NCBI GenBank assembly: GCA_036320915.1
Contig: JAXBDG010000002.1
Coordinates: forward strand, 1,426,001 to 1,490,000
Length of the DNA stretch: 64,000 bases
Direction of reading: 5' to 3'
Origin: Linnemannia elongata
Lineage: Eukaryota > Mortierellomycota > Mortierellomycetes > Mortierellales > Mortierellaceae
Shown here: positions 24,594-34,573 of the stretch, piece after piece
How positions within the stretch are numbered: position 1 is the stretch's first letter
How the letters are laid out: every line of letters starts with the position of its first letter
Notes under the pieces: model-generated
Told to the model about the DNA's origin: nothing
The model's database searches: none
What the model saw: the letters and a program-made list of their open reading frames with translations, nothing else
Made by a program: the position numbers and the translations under genes

Positions 24594-25050
24594 ATGTCTG
24601 ACGGAAAATCACCCGAGAACAGCTCTGTGCCAAAGAGACCCATGCATCATCGCCGCAACTTCACTGGTATACTTCTTCTCCCTTCTTGACAATAACGCGT
24701 TTTCTCAGTGGAAGAGAGAAGGAGGACGTGGACGAGAACCTGTCCTTCCTGTCCACAGCATACTCGTACGCTCATCAACTCACACTCATATATACACGTA
24801 TCTTGCTTGCATTACTATCGATATTGTGATCTCCCACAGGTTTGACCACGAAGGAGCTCGATGCTGAAAAGGCCAAGTGGCCCAAGGAGACCGTCGATCT
24901 CTGGGCTAAACTCAGCAAGAAGGAGGCCAATGGTAATCAATAGCAACAACTACTCATGATCATGTTTACCCGCTTTACTCTTTGCGAATGACCTGCTTCC
25001 TAATCCTCATGGTCGCTATCTGCTCATATTTTTGTTCCATCGTTATTACG

Positions 25051-25088
<38 letters not shown>

Positions 25089-25199
25089 AGATATCGAGAC
25101 GATCCAGAAGAGCATCGTCCATCATGTCACCACGACCCTGGCCCGTGCTGCGTACAACATGGATAACTTTAGCGCTTACCAGGCCGTTGCTCTCAGGTA

Positions 25200-25230
<31 letters not shown>

Positions 25231-28200
25231 TCTCACCTTTTTGTTTTATTCCGAAATGTTCTCTATCTGAGCCCCTTCCTTGCATGTTAGCATGTCTCCC
25301 CATTTTTGTTTTCTTTTGCTTCCCTCTCCCCACCAAACTTTTTTTTTGCACATCGGTCGTTGTCCAATGAGTTGATTCATGTGTGTAGAAAACTCTGAAG
25401 AGGAGCCATTGGAAGAAAGGACGAGGGTGCGCAGAAAAGGTGCATCCAATAACTAACCATATTTCTTTGATTGCACCCGTGTCTCTTGTTTCTTCTGCTT
25501 GTTATAGTACCCGAGACCGCCTTATCAGCCGCTGGAACGAGACCCAAGGTGTAGGTTGCTCTTGCCATTTGCATATCTTGACGATGATGACGATGATGCA
25601 AACATGAGGCGCGCGCGCTATTTCGTGGAAGAGATGGAAGGCGTGTTTTTGTGGGCAGAGTGTGGGAAATATTAATGCGATCGTGCAGAGGGTTATGGTG
25701 GGATCAATGCAGAGAAAGGCTATGAACACGAAGAATGACAGAGGGATGGAAAGAAAAAAAGAAGAACGAGAAAGGAGAGACATGGTCATCATACCCACCC
25801 ATCAAGCACTATCGTCATGTCCGCCCTCCGCCTTGACCCTCTCTCTTTTTCTTTCTAAATGCGGCCAATGCTCCGCATCCAACAACAACAAAAAAGTGTG
25901 GACCTGACAAAATGTAGAAACGAGAGGGGTCCAAGCATTAATAACTGCATCATACCCTCAACTGACAGATCCCCTTCGCGTATTTCCATTGATCCTTCCT
26001 GTTTCTTAGCAATTGTCCAAGGTCGATCCCAAGCGTGTCTACTACCTCTCGCTCGAGTTCTTGCTTGGTCGCTCCATGGACAATGCCCTCCTCAACATGG
26101 GCCTCAAGGGCACCTATGACAGTAAGTTTCTTCTTTTTTCATTATCTGTTGTTAACCAAAAGAAGAAAAAGAGTTGGTATCTCCGTTGCTCTGTCATGTC
26201 GGGACTTTAATATGCACAATGCGAATGAGACACCGTTTTGGGCGCTTCTAAGAGAAGAAGGGATGAGAGATAACCAACCAACTGTTTCCTTTCTTCCTGA
26301 TGACATCCTTTGATAGAGAGTATCGAGAAGCTTGGCTTTAACATGGAGGACGTGATCGAGTCCGAGGTCGATGCTGCCCTCGGTAACGGAGGTCTTGGTC
26401 GTCTCGCTGCCTGCTACATGGACTCTCTCGCCACCCTCGACTACCCCGCCTGGGGCTACGGTCTCCGTTACAACTATGGTATCTTCCAGCAGAGGTAATA
26501 TTCATTTCCTTGTTCTCTCGAAAATTCGGCATAACATGTGGATGCATTCTTTGCTTGTTTTGTTTGTTGACAAAGAGATAGAGCAGGAAACTCAGTCAAT
26601 CCTTTCAATCCATGTCTGTTATCTAACATTTTCACCTTCCTGATTTCTCATCCTTCCCTCTCCTATCATACTCCTTCCAACCCCATAGAATTGTCGATGG
26701 TTATCAGACAGAGTATCCTGACTACTGGCTCAACTTTGATAACCCCTGGGAGTTGCCTCGTCTTGATATCTCCATCCAGATCGGATTCGGAGGCCATGTC
26801 CAGACCATCCAGGACGAGTACGGAGTCACGCGCCACAACTGGGTCCCTGCCCAGAGTGTCCAGGCCATTGCCTACGATGTCCCCATCCCCGGATACGATA
26901 CCGAGAACTGTAACAACATCCGTCTCTGGCGTAGTAAGCCCACTCGTGTCTTTGATCTCACCAGTTTCAACGAGGGCAACTATGAAAAGTCAGTCGAGGA
27001 CGCGACAAACGCCGAGAAGATCACCAGTGTCTTGTACCCCAACGACAACACCATGGCCGGCAAGGAGCTCCGTCTCAAGCAGCAATACTTCTGGACCGCC
27101 GCCTCCCTCCACGACATGTAAGTGGTCAATAGAGTGGGGTGTGATGACGTTGAGGCGATTCAAAATTGTGCCTTGGACGAAGCACTGACCTGATCTGTTG
27201 TGTGTTTGTGTTGATAGTGTTCGTCGATTCAAGAAGTCGATGCGTGAGTGGTCCGACTTCCCCGACCAGGTCGCCATTCAGCTCAACGGTATGTTGCTCA
27301 TTTGTTGTAGCATTTAATACTATGGCTCTTTACCACTCTATGTTGACCAGTGCTGCATGACTAACGCACTATGTAATGTCCGAAATAGATACTCATCCGA
27401 CGTTGGCTATTGTCGAGCTCCAACGTCTGTTGGTTGATGAGGAAATGTTGAACTGGGATGATGCCTGGGAGATTGTCACCAAGACCTTTGCCTTCACCAA
27501 CCACACCGTTCTCCCCGAGGCCATGGAGAAGTGGTCCGTTCCTATGTTTGAGTACCTCCTGCCCAGACACTTGCAGATCATCTTTGACATTAACCTCGTA
27601 AGTGTCGTTCATGGTCGAGTTAAATTGCACCAGCGATTCTAGGAGAAAGAAGTGCTAACAGATTGATATTCCTCATTTATTTTCCTATTGAACAACAGTT
27701 CTTCTTGCAGAAGGTGGAGAAGAAGGTTCCCAACGACCGTGGTCTGTTGAACCGTATGTCGATCATTGAGGAGGCTCAACCCCAGCAAATTCGCATGGCT
27801 CACTTGGCTGTTGTCGGCTCGCACAAGGTTAACGGAGTCGCCGCCTTGCACTCGAACCTGATCAAGACTACGATCTTCAAGGACTTTGTCGACTACTATG
27901 GCGAGGAGAAATTCATCAACAAGACCAACGGAGTCACCCCCCGTCGTTGGTTGCACCAGTCCAACCCTCAGCTGAGCGCGTTGATCACCGAGACCCTTGG
28001 AAGCGACAAGTGGCTCAAGGATCTGTCGCTCCTCAAGGGTCTTGCGGCCAAGACGGGCGATGCTGCATTTAGAAAGAAGTGGATGGCTATCAAGCGTGCT
28101 AACAAGGTCCGTCTGGCCGAGTTGATCAAGGAGCGTTGTGGTGTCGAGGTCAGCCCTGATGCCTTGTTTGATGTCCAGGTTAAGCGTATCCACGAGTACA

Positions 28201-29357
28201 AGCGTCAGTTCATGAACATCTTGTCGTAAGTACTCCCCTTCTTCATATTGTTGCGTAAGTAGGAGTGCGCTTTGTCAGTAAGAAACTGATGCTAACTTAA
28301 TTTACCCCCTACACCATAGTGTGATCCACCGTTACCGCACGATCAAGTCGATGACTGCAGCCCAAAAGGCCAGCGTCCAGCCTCGTGTTGTCATCTTTGG
28401 AGGCAAAGCCGCTCCAGGATACTACATTGCCAAGCTGGTCATCAAGCTGATCAACAGCGTCGCAGCCGTCGTCAACCAGGACCCCGCTGTCGGCGATCTG
28501 TTGAAGGTTGTCTTTATCCCCGACTACAACGTCTCGGTCGCCGAAGTCATTGTCCCCGCCAGCGACATCTCGCAACACATCTCGACTGCTGGAACGGAGG
28601 CCTCGGGAACTTCCAACATGAAGTTTGTCCTTAACGGAGGACTCATTATCGGAACCCTTGACGGTGCTAATGTTGAGATCTTGGAGGAGATTGGAGAGGA
28701 CAACATCTTTATCTTCGGATGCATGGCCCATGAAGTCGAGGACCTCCGTCACGCCCAGAGGTAATTTTTTTTTCTTTTTCTTTTCTTTTTCTTTTTCTTT
28801 TCTTTTTCTTTTTCTTCTTTTGATACTGGTATGGGCGGTAGTATTCGTAACTGAGTTTTCTAATCCTTACTTCCTTTCCTTTCCTTCTCCTTCTCTTCAA
28901 TCATCATATTAGATACCGCGGTGTCCCCATGGACCCAGCTTTGCAGGGCGTCATCTCGGCGATCGAGAAGGGCACGTTCGAGGACCCCAAGATCTTCCAA
29001 CCCCTGATCAGCACCCTGACGGTCGGCAAGGATTTCTACCTGATCTCTGCAGATTTCGCGTCGTACATCACCGCCAACCAGCAAGTCGATGCTGCCTACA
29101 AGAAGCAGGAGGAGTGGTCCAAGAAGTCGATCCTCTGCACCGCCCACATGGGCAAGTTCTCCTCGTAAGTTTCCCCATTGTCTCTCTTTGATTTATTTTA
29201 ATAATGAATCTGTGCTCTGTTCGATATTCTTTGCTTCCAAGACTAATAACTCTTCAACATATTTTTGTGTATGAATAGTGATCGTTCGGTCAAGGAGTAC
29301 GCGGAGGAAATCTGGAACATCAAGCCTTACTCTGTCAAGGACGAGGGATACCTGTAA
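24594..29357 (+). CDS. GPH1: Glycogen phosphorylase
   Basis: Thirteen exons: 24594-24666, 24840-24932, 25091-25196, 25508-25550, 26010-26121, 26317-26494, 26689-27117, 27218-27288, 27389-27597, 27699-28225, 28320-28760, 28913-29164, 29279-29357; 870 aa (yeast Gph1 about 900). GT35 enzyme that phosphorolyses alpha-1,4-glucan to glucose-1-phosphate in the cytosol. Landmarks: [62 protein letters not shown](M/L)[22 protein letters not shown] and the pyridoxal-phosphate signature [14 protein letters not shown], in which Lys at about 715 is the Schiff-base lysine. A short N-terminal extension contains [14 protein letters not shown]; Thr/Ser sites there could be phosphorylated as in yeast, but that is inference. 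The third exon's acceptor follows a run of 37 A. Exon 4 (43 nt) ends in AAGGT, chosen because only the GT at 25551 keeps frame into QLSKVDPKR. Confidence 0.97.
25051..25087 (+). repeat. A37 homopolymer abutting a GPH1 splice acceptor
   Basis: Thirty-seven consecutive A followed directly by the acceptor CAG at 25088-25090 of GPH1 intron 2. It occupies the place of a polypyrimidine tract. Confidence 0.95.
25201..25224 (+). repeat. (GTCT)6 microsatellite just after a GPH1 donor site
   Basis: Six GTCT units begin 4 nt after the GT of the donor GTATGTCT (25197) in GPH1 intron 3, followed by ATCT units. Confidence 0.9.
28761..28820 (+). repeat. Pyrimidine microsatellite in GPH1 intron 11
   Basis: TTTTC/TTTTTC units directly after the donor GTAATT at 28761. 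Intronic low complexity; no function inferred. Confidence 0.8.
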
Positions 29358-29506
29358 ATACCTACCAACCAACACCCACTTCCCCTCCTCTCTCTTTTCT
29401 CCCTCTCTCACGCTGTCTCCCCCGAAAACAGACCTTACTTGTATTAAGGAAGAGAAAGATAAGAAATGAAAACTATGTTGTTGTAAGTAAAAGAATCAAT
29501 GCCTTA

Positions 29507-29512
29507 AATAAA
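29507..29512 (+). terminator. GPH1: Polyadenylation signal AATAAA of GPH1
   Basis: AATAAA about 150 nt after the GPH1 stop codon, followed at 29523 by a genomic A21 run. Consistent with a 3' end processing site between GPH1 and the convergent GST-kappa gene. Confidence 0.45.
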
Positions 29513-29781
29513 TACGAAATCCAAAAAAAAAAAAAAAAAAAAACACCACATTCACACGCACATACATTCCGTACACTGTATCTTGAGCGGGCGGTGCTGT
29601 TTTTGTAAGGAAGGAATTGTAGGAAATTGATATCTTTCACCACTAAAGGCCCGAATGACAAGTTTGATCCAGTTCAACTGATAAAGCAAAAGCAAAGTAG
29701 GGAGGATAGATTGTCCATGGGTATTTAGTTTATTAGATTCAGGAATAGCTTTCCATCCCACAGTCCTATCTCTAAAACCCT

Positions 29782-31171
29782 TCAAAGCTTCGAGACGGAT
29801 GTAAGACCGGCATAGGGCAGTCCCAAGGTGGCAGCAATCATCTCAAACCGGTCTGACCCAAAGAACAACAGCTCCTCCTCCGAACCAGCCTTGCGAACGA
29901 TGAACGTAGGCGCGCCAAAGATTCCCTTTGCGATCGCCTCATCCGTGTATTGCTTAAAAATCTTTTTGATCTCTTGGTCCTGTGCAGCGCGTTGGAGGTA
30001 GGATTCGATCTTGGCAGTGTCCGAGTGGAAGATGGGGCTGAGGGCTTGTTGGATCACGGCTGCCTGCGAGATGTCGCGGCCGTGGATGAAATATTCATCC
30101 TATTGGGGGGGCATTATATTTGAGAAGACGGGAGGAGCATTAGATATTGGAGTTCTCGTGACATGAAACAGGCAGCATGGGATTGAAAAGACGAGCGTGA
30201 GAGACAACACTTACAAAGAGCTACATGTACGTCCCAAACATGACATTTGAAAGAAGAAATGGATCGATCGCTGTGTTAGTTCTCCAGGCTTCATAACCAT
30301 CACTCTTGATAATCTTGACCTATTGCTATCACTTTTCGTAGTCGGTATACCTTATCGATGCACTGCTCATACTTCTCGGCTTCATGGATCTGAAGGGCGG
30401 TGAGGACACGCATGGGGAGGACGGTGTTGACAGGAAACTTTTGTGGGAACTTGAATGGCACCCCTGTCACTCCACTGATCCTGTCCAAATCCGCAATCTA
30501 TTCAAGGCAAAAGTGGAAGAGAGCGAACAAAGGTTTGTTAGGGATACTTTGAATTTTTTTTTCTCACGGCATTGTGATCGAGGTGTGTGTGGGGAGGTAA
30601 GCCCGAAGGAGAACAAGGCGCACAAGGCCGAGCGGGGAAACAGCGAACGTTAAAATTGAAATGCGACACAGTGTGGAATTAGAGCACGAGGGGATGGTTT
30701 TTGGGCCGAAGCGAAGAAAAAGATTATCGACAGCGCAGCAAAGGTGAACAAAAAAAAAAGGTAAAAAGCAATTGAAGTGAGCATGTCAAATGGCATCATA
30801 ACAACACTTCTACTCTGGAGAAGACAAACGCTTGTTTACCATGTGGTTCCTCTTGGAAGGGAAAGCGAACAAAGGTTGATTCTTGATCTCCTGTTGAAGG
30901 AACACAGTGTTCGAAGTGAAAAATGAAATCGTCGTTAGCCACCAAAACACTCTCACAACTCAGGAACAGCTCAGGAACAGCTCAGGAACAACAGGGGAAA
31001 TACAAGACGCATAGGACATACGTTCATGACGCCGCCGAGGAGCATGGGGCGGAAAGTGACATCAACGTTAGGCCACTGCTTGCGGAAGCGGTTGAAGATC
31101 TTGAAGCCCATGTAGGTGTAGGGCGAGATAAGGTCGTAGTAGCAGATAATGCTTGCGCGTGTTGCCGCCAT
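29782..31171 (-). CDS. GST-kappa / DsbA-family (HCCA isomerase-like) protein
   Basis: Exons (minus): 31022-31171, 30840-30890, 30351-30497, 30215-30220 (6 nt), 29782-30099; 223 aa, against 226 in human GSTK1. The order of motifs follows the kappa class: YYDLISPYTYMGFKIFNRF (human YDVLSPYSWLGFEIL) with the Ser of the thiol-binding S-P-Y site, then RPMLLGGVMN, PSKRNHM, FPVNTVLPMRVL, GRDIS, and FGAPTFIV with the cis-Pro, ending in FFGSDRFEMI. Kappa GSTs act in mitochondria or peroxisomes, using glutathione against electrophiles and peroxides. The ending SVSKL is a weak variant of a peroxisomal SKL tripeptide (literally SKL at the C-terminus), so peroxisomal targeting is plausible. The 6-nt exon encodes Leu-Phe and restores the family spacing before DEYFIHGRDIS; see findings. 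Confidence 0.9.
30961..30991. repeat. Three 11-nt tandem units in a GST-kappa intron
   Basis: CAGGAACAGCT is repeated at 30961, 30972 and (partly) 30983, inside intron 1 of the GST-kappa gene, 30 nt from its donor. Confidence 0.8.
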
Positions 31172-31823
31172 ATTGTCGTAGGTTGTAGGTTGAGGGCGGT
31201 GAGGGCGGAGTTGATTTCAAGACTGTAAGAAAGGCGGAAGTGGGAATGAGTGTGGGAGGAGATGGCGAATGGCAAAAGTGGAGAGGAGAGAGAGAGAGTG
31301 AAAAGAAAGATGTTCGATTGTGAATGAGGGAGGGGAAGAAGGAAAGAGTGAATGACGGAAGAAGAAAGAGAGAGAGCGTGAAGGAAAGTGAGGCTTGGAC
31401 CCTTTGCTCTTATTCTCACACGCTCTTATACTCACATGCCCCTCAACTTAGCTATGGCTATGACCGCAACGCCTTTCAGTGTCCATTGACCCTATCCGAA
31501 GGCATCTGGATCGACAACGACGGAGCCAACTATACGTAGACTGATTACACGCGCCATTGGTCACCCAACACAAGAGCAATGGGTACCATCAAAATAAAAG
31601 CCAGGCCTCACAATCCACTCAGAGCGTACAAGTAAAAGGCATTTTTGAACACTGATCAGTTCAGATTAATCGACGCGAGGACTGATGGTTACAAAGAAAC
31701 GACGAAAGCTTATTGTCACCTGGGACAAAAGTAATTAGTCAGTCGCGAGCATCTCTTCCTCTACTAGCCTTTTCTTCTTCTCCCTTCACCCCCCTGTATT
31801 TTCCTTCCTCTTCTTCTTCTTTG
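31172..31823. other. Intergenic: GST-kappa promoter side
   Basis: 650 nt. 31200-31400 is GA-rich on the plus strand (CT-rich in the GST-kappa sense), a leader-like bias. No exon or RNA gene seen before the F-box relic. Confidence 0.5.
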
Positions 31824-32938
31824 ATGTCTTCTCCAACACAGCAAGAAAAGAAACCCCCTCTTAAAAAAACTAAACACACATCCATGAGTTTCTCAGACCT
31901 ACCCCTCAAGATCCAGCTTGTCATCGGATCCTTCCTCTAGACTCATGACCTCACATCGCCGTTCGTGTCTATCAGCTATGGCGCCATATCTTCGAACCCG
32001 CTCTTTGGAAACACATCGAGGCCTCTGCCAGTTGGTCGATGCAAGAGATGGTATGGCAGGACTGTTTCGAAACATCACTGGAAGCAGGTTATCTGACACG
32101 CTGTGGACACTTTCTTTGCTCGCTCGTTTGACTACCAACCCGTTTCGGCTCAAGGCGTTTCTGGGGCGTAGTCCCGGATCCACACCTTTCCCGCATTTGA
32201 AAGTGGCGTCGTTGAAGTGTATTGGGGACGATGAAGATGTGGCAGCGTTCATTGAGTGGTGCGGCGGAGGTGTTGCTGGGTGGAAAAGACTTAGCTTCGA
32301 TGGCACCTGTGCTAGTCTTCGTTTTGGAGAGAGGTCTGCGAAGGCGTTGTTAACCCATGTCGGAACACTCGAGTCGCTCACATTGGTCCCAGGGTTCCGG
32401 TTTCCGAGCAAGGACATCCGCCAGTTGTTGTGCTCTGCCCCCAGGCTCAAGATACTGAATCTTGTCGGCACTCTTCAGAAGCGAGGTTAAAATATCGATG
32501 GTCCTGTGGATACCCACGATATTGTCACCCCAGATTAGATATGCACCTCACTGGAGGTCTTCCGCTGCCAGATCGGTCAGATCCCACGCCCGGACATCAC
32601 AAGGCCCATCGCCAAACGACCAGCAAGCGAGTTCATAAAACCTGGCACGCGTCAAGAAAGCCTCGCCCTCCAGCGCCATGTATACGCACAACTGGGACGA
32701 CTTACGAATTTGAAAGAGCTCGGACTGGGCGCCTCGTTGTGGCGGTCCAGATCGTCGGTGGGATCGTTCTGGTCGATTGCCAGAACGAGAGATAGGGGTC
32801 GTGTGTATGAGTGTCTGGCTATGACGTTGGAGAGTGGGTTGGGAATGTTGAGTGAGTTGAAAGAGTTGAGACTTGTTGGGGTGAAGAATTTGGAGGTTGG
32901 TGTCGGTGGTGTTTTGGGGGAGAAGGAGAGGAAGTAGA
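31824..32938 (+). pseudogene. Decayed F-box/LRR protein gene
   Basis: The ATG at 31824 opens a frame with an F-box start (SFSDLPLKIQLVIGSFL) that ends at a TAG (31938-31940) inside the F-box. Past it, HDLT continues, and one base off the next frame gives the rest of the motif: IAVRVYQLWRHIFEPALWKHIE. Around 32100 the sense frame moves again (LLARLTTNPFRLKAFL, LEVASLK-like LRR text, LTHVGTLESLTLVPGF), and after a stop near 32487 a third frame carries SLEVFRCQIG and HVYTQLGRLTNLKELGLG, then LSELKELRLVGVKNLEVG. One nonsense change and about three frameshifts make a functional product unlikely. F-box/LRR proteins of this style form large families in Mortierella and recruit substrates to SCF ubiquitin ligases. 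Introns were considered, but no GT-AG pairs repair the frames cleanly. Confidence 0.75.
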
Positions 32939-33614
32939 TTACCGAACATTGGTCTCATGTTTACATTTCAGGGCTCAAAGGAGATCTGGAGGAAGGATAT
33001 AGACAAGCCTTTTTTGGCACCACATAGTCAGCAAAGAATAAAAACTAGCTCTTACGTGCAGAAAACCATCAAGTCTTCGACGCGTACCCATTTGCTTCCA
33101 CGGAGAATTGGTGGCAATCCAGGTGGCTGTTTCCAGAGAAGAGAGATGAGCTTATCTTTGCAAACGAGCAGCATACTTCTTCTCTATCTCCTCGAGGCCC
33201 GCAGGTATATGCTTCTACAGTTTCGTAACCGTTGAAGCCTAATCAATAAACCTTTTACAAAGGCGATGCCTCAAATAAGGCTTTTAGCCCAATCGTTCAC
33301 AGAACGCGTATTTCTGATAAAGCAAAGAGGCGTAGTTAACCTTTTCACCTCATTTAAAGTATGTGGCTTTTTTGGTATTCGTTGCGCAGCCAATTTTGGT
33401 TGATTTTTCCCTAACTGGTGTTTTGTTGGTTAACTTCCGAGGGGAAGAAAGGTAGGTTCTTCCGGTTGGCATAGATTGTTCGTGCTCATTTGAGCGTGCG
33501 AGGAATATGAGACCATCAAAGGAAGGGGTTGAAAGAGAAAGAGGGATGATGAGAAAATTATGCAAATAGCCAAGGAAAGCATGAACACGTAATGCAGATC
33601 TTGTCCTTTAATCA
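32939..33614. other. Intergenic: pseudogene 3' flank and SDR upstream region
   Basis: About 670 nt, AT-richer than its neighbours, without a recognised gene. Confidence 0.5.
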
Positions 33615-33622
33615 TATAAAAG
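33615..33622 (+). promoter_or_regulatory. TATA box-like element of the SDR gene
   Basis: TATAAAAG lies 82 nt upstream of the SDR start codon, with an A/C-rich leader between (ACAACAACAAAACA before the ATG), a spacing suited to a fungal core promoter. Confidence 0.45.
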
Positions 33623-33703
33623 AAACGACAAAAACTCCCACAGAACCCAACTCTCCTTTCTCCCACACACTATCCAACATCAAAAAACAACAACAACAAA
33701 ACA

Positions 33704-34459
33704 ATGTCTTCAGCCCGTCGCGTCGCAATCGTTACAGGATCCTCCCGGGGTATCGGCCGCGCCATTGCCCTCCGCCTCGCTAAGGACGGCCACGATATCG
33801 TCGTCAACTACCAAACCAACGCCGCCAAGGCTCAAGATACCGTCAACGAAATACTCGCCCTCAACCAACCCGGTCTCCGTGCCATCGCCATCCAGGGCGA
33901 CGTCGGCATCTTGGCCGATGGAAAACGCATCGTCGAAGAAACCCTCCAATATTTCGGTCGGATTGATACTGTCGTCTTTAACGCTGGCTGGATCGTCTAC
34001 CAGACCGTCGAAGATGTTACGGAGGAGTCGTACGAAGAAGCCTTCAGGACCAACGTCAAGGCGCCCATGTTCTTTACAAAGCAGCTTATCCCTCACCTGA
34101 AGGCTGGAAGCAAGCTGATTTACTTGTCGACCAGTTTGACGGGTGCGACGACGGTGCCTCCAAACTACTTTTTGTATACGGCAACCAAGGGGGCGGTTGA
34201 GCAGATGGTCAGGACGCTGTCGAAGGATTTGGGAAGGAAGGGGATTAATGTGAATGCGATTAGTCCCGGACCGACGGATACGGATGGGTTCCGATTTGGA
34301 AAGACGGAGGACATGATCAAGTTGTTTTCACAGAACAATCCGTTTGGACGTCTGGGCCAGCCGGAGGATATTGCGGGAGCGGTGTCGTTTCTTGCGAGCG
34401 AGAGCGCTGGGTGGGTTAATGGACAGAACTTGCGCGTCAATGGCGGATTCGTCGTCTGA
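33704..34459 (+). CDS. Short-chain dehydrogenase/reductase, intronless
   Basis: Single exon, 251 aa, the usual length of classical SDRs. The Rossmann motif TGSSRGIG is at residues 11-18; Asp66 in GDVG fits the adenine-ring site; NAG is at 93-95. The catalytic set is Ser142/144 (LSTS), Tyr158 and Lys162 in YTATK, and the family tail NVNAISPGPTDTDGF and FLASESAGWVNGQNLRVNGG is present. The basic residues after the glycine motif favour NADP(H), by inference. It is an oxidoreductase of unknown substrate, close to the FabG/3-ketoacyl-reductase-like group. It lacks introns in a neighbourhood where most genes have many, which could mean recent acquisition or retroposition. A TATA-like box precedes it and AATAAA (34483-34488) follows. 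It converges with the NARS2 gene 114 nt away. Confidence 0.92.
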   Translation: MSSARRVAIVTGSSRGIGRAIALRLAKDGHDIVVNYQTNAAKAQDTVNEILALNQPGLRAIAIQGDVGILADGKRIVEETLQYFGRIDTVVFNAGWIVYQTVEDVTEESYEEAFRTNVKAPMFFTKQLIPHLKAGSKLIYLSTSLTGATTVPPNYFLYTATKGAVEQMVRTLSKDLGRKGINVNAISPGPTDTDGFRFGKTEDMIKLFSQNNPFGRLGQPEDIAGAVSFLASESAGWVNGQNLRVNGGFVV

Positions 34460-34482
34460 ACAGGAGCAACAGCGCTCAGTAC

Positions 34483-34488
34483 AATAAA
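34483..34488 (+). terminator. Polyadenylation signal AATAAA of the SDR gene
   Basis: AATAAA 24 nt after the SDR stop, within the 114-nt gap to the convergent NARS2 stop. Confidence 0.5.
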
Positions 34489-34573
34489 CACAACAACAAA
34501 AAATAACCTCTGCAAACAATAAATGGGATTTCGGCTCTATTTTTTCTATGTGCTGAGGCGATGACGAATGTGT

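Noticed and set aside
30957..30995. CRISPR-like short repeats
   Set aside because: Three adjoining 11-nt units without spacers, inside an intron; simple tandem repeat.
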